Below, one piece after another: positions 59,924-64,000 of a stretch of DNA of 64,000 nt. Both the position numbers and the translations under genes were made by a program. Source of the DNA: Paracoccaceae bacterium (GTDB taxonomy: Bacteria > Pseudomonadota > Alphaproteobacteria > Rhodobacterales > Rhodobacteraceae). The DNA lies in NCBI GenBank assembly GCA_027486345.1, contig JAIXPH010000065.1, forward strand, positions 1 to 64,000. The letters run 5' to 3'. The notes under the pieces are model-generated. The model was not told the DNA's origin and did not search any database. It saw nothing but the letters and a program-made list of their open reading frames with translations. Position 1 is the stretch's first letter. Every line of letters starts with the position of its first letter.

Positions 59924-60862
59924 CCCCGCATCGCTGGTGCCCGTCGTGATCATGCCGACCAGCCGTTGTGCGGCGGGCGTCAGGATCGTGCCGCTGCGGG
60001 TCATGAGGCCGAAGGGTTCCACCACGATGCCAAGGTCCAAGGGCAGCACGGCATAGGGCGCATCCGGACCGGTGCCGAACTGGTCGCAGACGGCCCGGGC
60101 CAGGGGGGCGATGGCATTGGATTGCTGCACCATGGCCAAGGTGAGCAGGAAAGAGGCCGTGGCAAAGCGTTGCGGCGGTTGCGGCAGGCCCAAGGCCGCC
60201 AGTCGCGCCAGAACGCTGCGGGTCAGGATCGCCTCTGGTCCCGGCATCACCCAGTCGAAATCCATCAGGTCCTGCACCGTCAGGTTCGCCATCCGCGCCA
60301 GCCGGTGCCCGCGCCGCACCAAGAGCCGGACCGGTTCGCTGTCGATCGGGGCCGAGAGTGTCAGTTGATCCGCCATCCCGGCGGGCATGCGGCCGATGGC
60401 GAAATCCAGTCGTCCCTGCACCAGCTGCTGGCCAAGGATGTCCGAGGTTGCCACCACCACCTCGGTCGTCAGGCCGGGCAAGGCAAGGCGGGCGGTGCGG
60501 AGCGCGGGCAAGACACGCTCCAACGCCGGGCCGGTCACCGCGCCGATGCGGATGTGCCCGGTGCTGCCCGCGCCGATTTCGGTGATCTCGCGCGCGGCGT
60601 CGCGGATTTCATTGACCACCCGCGCCGCCCGCTGGGCCAACGCCTGCCCCATCGGGGTCAATGCGATGCCGCGCCCTGTCCGCAGATGCAAGGGTTGGCC
60701 CGCGATCCGCTCCACCTCGGCCAAGAGGCGCGAGGCGGCGGGCTGGGCGATTCCCATCTGTGCCGCGGTCAAGCCGATCTGCCCGGTCTCCGCCAACCCG
60801 GCCATCAGGCGCAGATGGCTGAGTTTCAACCCTTTTCGCAGCAAATCTGTCGGGCCAATCAT
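59915..60862 (-). CDS. gbpR: LysR-family regulator, GbpR-like
   Basis: LSHLRLMAGLAETGQIGLTAAQMGIAQPAASRLLAEVERIAG; divergent from chvE-like gene. Confidence 0.88.
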   Translation of the reverse strand: MIGPTDLLRKGLKLSHLRLMAGLAETGQIGLTAAQMGIAQPAASRLLAEVERIAGQPLHLRTGRGIALTPMGQALAQRAARVVNEIRDAAREITEIGAGSTGHIRIGAVTGPALERVLPALRTARLALPGLTTEVVVATSDILGQQLVQGRLDFAIGRMPAGMADQLTLSAPIDSEPVRLLVRRGHRLARMANLTVQDLMDFDWVMPGPEAILTRSVLARLAALGLPQPPQRFATASFLLTLAMVQQSNAIAPLARAVCDQFGTGPDAPYAVLPLDLGIVVEPFGLMTRSGTILTPAAQRLVGMITTGTSDAGLD

Positions 60863-61008
60863 ACCAAAACCGCCATGTATTCATGTTGAAACATTCTTTG
60901 ACGGATATGCCATAAGATTGCAACGTCCGCGCACGGCTTCACCGGGGGACACCCGGCGATTTGACCGGCTTTGGCCGCGCACCCGGCGCGGCATTGGGAG
61001 GAACACTG

Positions 61009-62085
61009 ATGCAAATTTCCAGACGTGCGCTCTTGGCGCTCGCATCCGCTACGACCGCGCTTTCCCTCGTCGGCATGCCGGCTTTCGCCCAGTCCAAGGG
61101 CACCATCGGCATCGCCATGCCGACGCAATCCTCGGCGCGCTGGATTTCGGACGGCAACTCGATGGTCGAGCAGTTCAAGGCCGCTGGCTATGACACCGAC
61201 CTGCAATATGCCGAAGACGATATCCCGAACCAGCTGGCGCAGATCGAGAACATGATCACCAAGGGCGTGAACGTCCTTGTCATCGCGGCCATCGACGGCA
61301 CCACCCTGTCGAACGCGCTGGAAAACGCCGCCGCCTCGGGCATCAAGGTCATCGCCTATGACCGTCTGATCCGTGACAGCGCGAACGTCGACTATTACGC
61401 CACCTTCGACAACTTCAAGGTTGGCGTGCAGCAGGCGGAATCGCTGGTCAAGGGCCTGAACGAGCGCTTCCCCGATTCCAAGCCGTGGAACGTCGAACTC
61501 TTCGGCGGCAGCCCGGACGACAACAACGCCTTCTTCTTCTACAATGGCGCGATGTCGGTCCTGCAACCGATGATCGACGCGGGCGACATCGTCATCCCGT
61601 CGGGCCAGACCGGCATGGACGTCGTCGGCACCCTGCGTTGGGACGGTGCGGTGGCACAGGCCCGCATGGACAACCTGTTGTCGGCCAACTACGGCGACAA
61701 GCAACTGCATGGCGCGCTGTCGCCCTATGACGGGCTGTCCATCGGCATCCTGTCGTCGGTCAAGGGCGTGGGCTATGGCTCGGGCGATCTGCCGATGCCG
61801 ATCGTGACCGGTCAGGACGCCGAAATCCCGTCGGTCAAGTCGATGATCGCGGGCGAGCAGTATTCGACCGTCTTCAAGGACACCCGCACGCTGGCCGGTG
61901 TGACCGTCAAGATGGTCGATGCGATCCTGTCGGGCGGCGAGCCCGAGATCAACGACACCTCGACCTATGACAACGGCGTCAAGGTCGTGCCGTCCTACCT
62001 GCTGGAGCCGGTGTCGGTCGATGTCTCGAACTACGAAGAAATCCTCGTGGGTTCGGGCTATTACACCGCTGACCAACTGAAGTAA
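61009..62085 (+). CDS. chvE: ChvE-like multiple sugar-binding periplasmic protein
   Basis: Signal peptide; [38 protein letters not shown]. Confidence 0.93.
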   Translation: MQISRRALLALASATTALSLVGMPAFAQSKGTIGIAMPTQSSARWISDGNSMVEQFKAAGYDTDLQYAEDDIPNQLAQIENMITKGVNVLVIAAIDGTTLSNALENAAASGIKVIAYDRLIRDSANVDYYATFDNFKVGVQQAESLVKGLNERFPDSKPWNVELFGGSPDDNNAFFFYNGAMSVLQPMIDAGDIVIPSGQTGMDVVGTLRWDGAVAQARMDNLLSANYGDKQLHGALSPYDGLSIGILSSVKGVGYGSGDLPMPIVTGQDAEIPSVKSMIAGEQYSTVFKDTRTLAGVTVKMVDAILSGGEPEINDTSTYDNGVKVVPSYLLEPVSVDVSNYEEILVGSGYYTADQLK

Positions 62086-62100
62086 GCGCACGTCGCTTCG

Positions 62101-62135
62101 GGCCCGTTCCCGTATCGTCGGGGGCGGGCCTTTCT
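62101..62135 (+). terminator. Intergenic stem-loop/T tract between chvE and gguA (partial terminator or mRNA-stabilising hairpin)
   Basis: GGCCCGTTCCCG-TATCGT-CGGGGGCGGGCC (12 bp with 2 G-U) followed by TTTCT. Confidence 0.75.
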
Positions 62136-62151
62136 GGGTTCGGGGGAACCA

Positions 62152-63684
62152 ATGCCGACGCTTCTTGAAATGCGGGGGATCAACAAGGTCTTCCCCGGTG
62201 TCCGCGCGCTTGACCAAGTCAACCTGACGGTCGAACAGGGCGAAATCCACGCCATCTGCGGAGAAAACGGCGCGGGCAAATCCACGCTGATGAAGGTGCT
62301 GTCGGGGGTCTATCCGCACGGCAGCTATGAGGGCGAAATTTTTTACGAAGGCGCGTTGCTGCAAAACCGTGGCATTCGCGACTCCGAAGGCAAGGGCATC
62401 ATCATCATCCACCAAGAGCTTGCCTTGGTGCCGCTGCTGTCCATCGCCGAAAACCTGTTTCTGGGGCATGAGGTTGCCAAGAACGGCGTGATCAACTGGC
62501 CGCAGGCGTTCCAGATGACGGGCGCCTTGCTGAAGAAAGTCGGTCTGGATGAGGTGCCCACGACGCAAGTGGGCAAGCTGGGCGTCGGCAAGCAGCAACT
62601 GATCGAGATCGCCAAGGCGCTGGCCAAGGATGTGCGGCTGCTCATCCTCGATGAACCCACCGCCGCGCTTCAGGAAAACGACAGCCAGAAACTGCTGGAC
62701 CTGATGCTGGAGTTGAAAGCGCAGGGCGTCACCCAGATCATCATCAGCCATAAGCTGAACGAGATTTCCCGCGTTGCGGACCGGATCACGATCATCCGTG
62801 ACGGCACCACGGTTTCCACCCTGCGCAAGGATGAGATTTCCGAAGAGCGCATCATCCGTGACATGGTGGGCCGCGACATGGCGCACCGCTACCCGGACCG
62901 CGTGCCCAACCCCGGTGACGTGTTGATGAAGGTTGAGGGCTGGAATGTCTGGCACCCGGAGCAAACCGGGCGGCAGATGATCAAGGACGCCGCCTTCCAT
63001 GTCCGCAAGGGCGAGATCGTTGGGATCGCGGGCCTGATGGGGACGGGGCGCACCGAACTGGCCATGTCGATCTTTGGCCATTCCTACGGGCGCAATATCT
63101 CTGGCACCGTGAAGATGGGGGGGAAGGTTGTCGATACCTCCTCCGTGACCCGCGCGGTCGATGCGGGGCTGGCCTATGTGACCGAGGATCGCAAGCATCT
63201 GGGGCTGATCCTCGAAGAGCCGATCCTGAAGAACATCAGCCTTGCCAATCTGGCGGGCATTGCCGCCAAGGGCGTCTTGAACAAGGCGCGCGAACAGCAG
63301 GTGGCCGAAGAATACCGTCGCGCCATGTCGATCCGCACGCCGGGGGTGTTCCAGAAGGTCGTGAACCTGTCGGGCGGCAATCAGCAAAAGGTGGTGCTGT
63401 CCAAGTGGCTGTTCACCGATCCGCAGGTGTTGATCTTGGATGAACCCACGCGCGGCATCGACGTCGGCGCGAAGTTTGAAATCTATTCGATCATGAATGA
63501 CCTGGTGGCCCAAGGGCGCGGCGTCGTGATGATCAGCAGCGAGATGCCCGAACTTCTGGGCATGTGTGACCGCATCTATGTGATGAACGAAGGCCGGATC
63601 GTGGGCGAACTGACCAAGGCCGAGGCCAGTCCGGAACGGATCATGGCGCTGATTTTGAAGAACGAGAAAGCGAAGGTGGCGTGA
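62152..63684 (+). CDS. gguA: Sugar ABC transporter ATP-binding protein (two ATPase domains)
   Basis: [28 protein letters not shown]; second domain [15 protein letters not shown]. Confidence 0.95.
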   Translation: MPTLLEMRGINKVFPGVRALDQVNLTVEQGEIHAICGENGAGKSTLMKVLSGVYPHGSYEGEIFYEGALLQNRGIRDSEGKGIIIIHQELALVPLLSIAENLFLGHEVAKNGVINWPQAFQMTGALLKKVGLDEVPTTQVGKLGVGKQQLIEIAKALAKDVRLLILDEPTAALQENDSQKLLDLMLELKAQGVTQIIISHKLNEISRVADRITIIRDGTTVSTLRKDEISEERIIRDMVGRDMAHRYPDRVPNPGDVLMKVEGWNVWHPEQTGRQMIKDAAFHVRKGEIVGIAGLMGTGRTELAMSIFGHSYGRNISGTVKMGGKVVDTSSVTRAVDAGLAYVTEDRKHLGLILEEPILKNISLANLAGIAAKGVLNKAREQQVAEEYRRAMSIRTPGVFQKVVNLSGGNQQKVVLSKWLFTDPQVLILDEPTRGIDVGAKFEIYSIMNDLVAQGRGVVMISSEMPELLGMCDRIYVMNEGRIVGELTKAEASPERIMALILKNEKAKVA

Positions 63685-64000
63685 TGGCGGAAACCCAAAA
63701 AGGGATCGGGGCGCATCTGGGCGGGCATCTGCGCGAAAACGGGATGATCCTGGCCTTGCTGGCCATCGTCGTGTTCTTCACCGCAATCGTCGGCATGCAG
63801 GACATCGATTTCCTGTCGGCGCAGAACATCACCAACCTGTTCTTGCAGAACTCTTACGTCATCATCATGGCGCTGGGGATGCTGCTGGTGATCGTGGCGG
63901 GCCATATCGATCTGTCGGTGGGGTCGGTCGTGGGCTTTACCGGCGCGGTGGCGGCCGTGCTGACCGTCAACATGGGGTGGCCGGTCTGGGCGGTCATTCC
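63684..64000 (+). CDS. gguB: Sugar ABC transporter permease, truncated by window end
   Basis: [33 protein letters not shown]...; start overlaps gguA stop (TGATG). Confidence 0.9.
   Translation, partial: MAETQKGIGAHLGGHLRENGMILALLAIVVFFTAIVGMQDIDFLSAQNITNLFLQNSYVIIMALGMLLVIVAGHIDLSVGSVVGFTGAVAAVLTVNMGWPVWAVI

Noticed and set aside
60384-61193. 268-aa + ORF spanning gbpR and the start of chvE
   Set aside because: Overlaps gbpR antisense and chvE out of frame; no motif support.
60859-63513. 884-aa minus-strand ORF opposite chvE and gguA
   Set aside because: Antisense to clear ABC transporter genes; no domain signature.
1-64000. CRISPR arrays, tRNA/rRNA genes, prophage or IS elements
   Set aside because: No regularly spaced repeats, cloverleaf-like genes, integrases or transposases recognised. 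Short tRNAs could be missed by eye; tRNAscan-SE would settle this.

Overview
This 64 kb GC-rich window looks like ordinary alphaproteobacterial chromosome. Gene content and synteny suggest Rhodobacteraceae; this is inferred, not searched. I see no tRNA, rRNA, CRISPR array or obvious IS/phage element. Recognisable blocks: glnK-amtB; slt, dapA, smpB, sseA, aromatic aminotransferase; smc; a split, divergent mnmC-like FAD oxidoreductase/mnmD pair; three membrane histidine kinases; cobD-cobC; patB-like aminotransferase divergent from a def-def-def-fmt operon; rnhA-ispH; folK; rpoZ-rsh; pdxJ-acpS-lepB-rnc-era-(DUF1491)-recO; an amine-catabolism-like pair (class III aminotransferase and glutamine-synthetase-like); a Rieske oxygenase/RidA/DUF1028/LysR group; and a gbpR-chvE-gguA-gguB sugar ABC locus truncated by the window end. 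Best second-look items: (1) the third peptide deformylase paralog in the def x3-fmt operon has lost the Cys metal ligand and the catalytic Glu; (2) a DUF1232 gene after fmt is broken by an apparent 1-nt deletion; (3) a perfect 10-bp-arm dyad sits upstream of the Rieske oxygenase gene; (4) a three-copy composite intergenic hairpin family contains CCCCCG(C)AGGATAT; (5) a 24-nt perfect palindrome and a second palindrome lie back-to-back after smpB; (6) a hairpin/T-tract lies between chvE and gguA; (7) all three kinase genes end in interlocked convergent stop codons.
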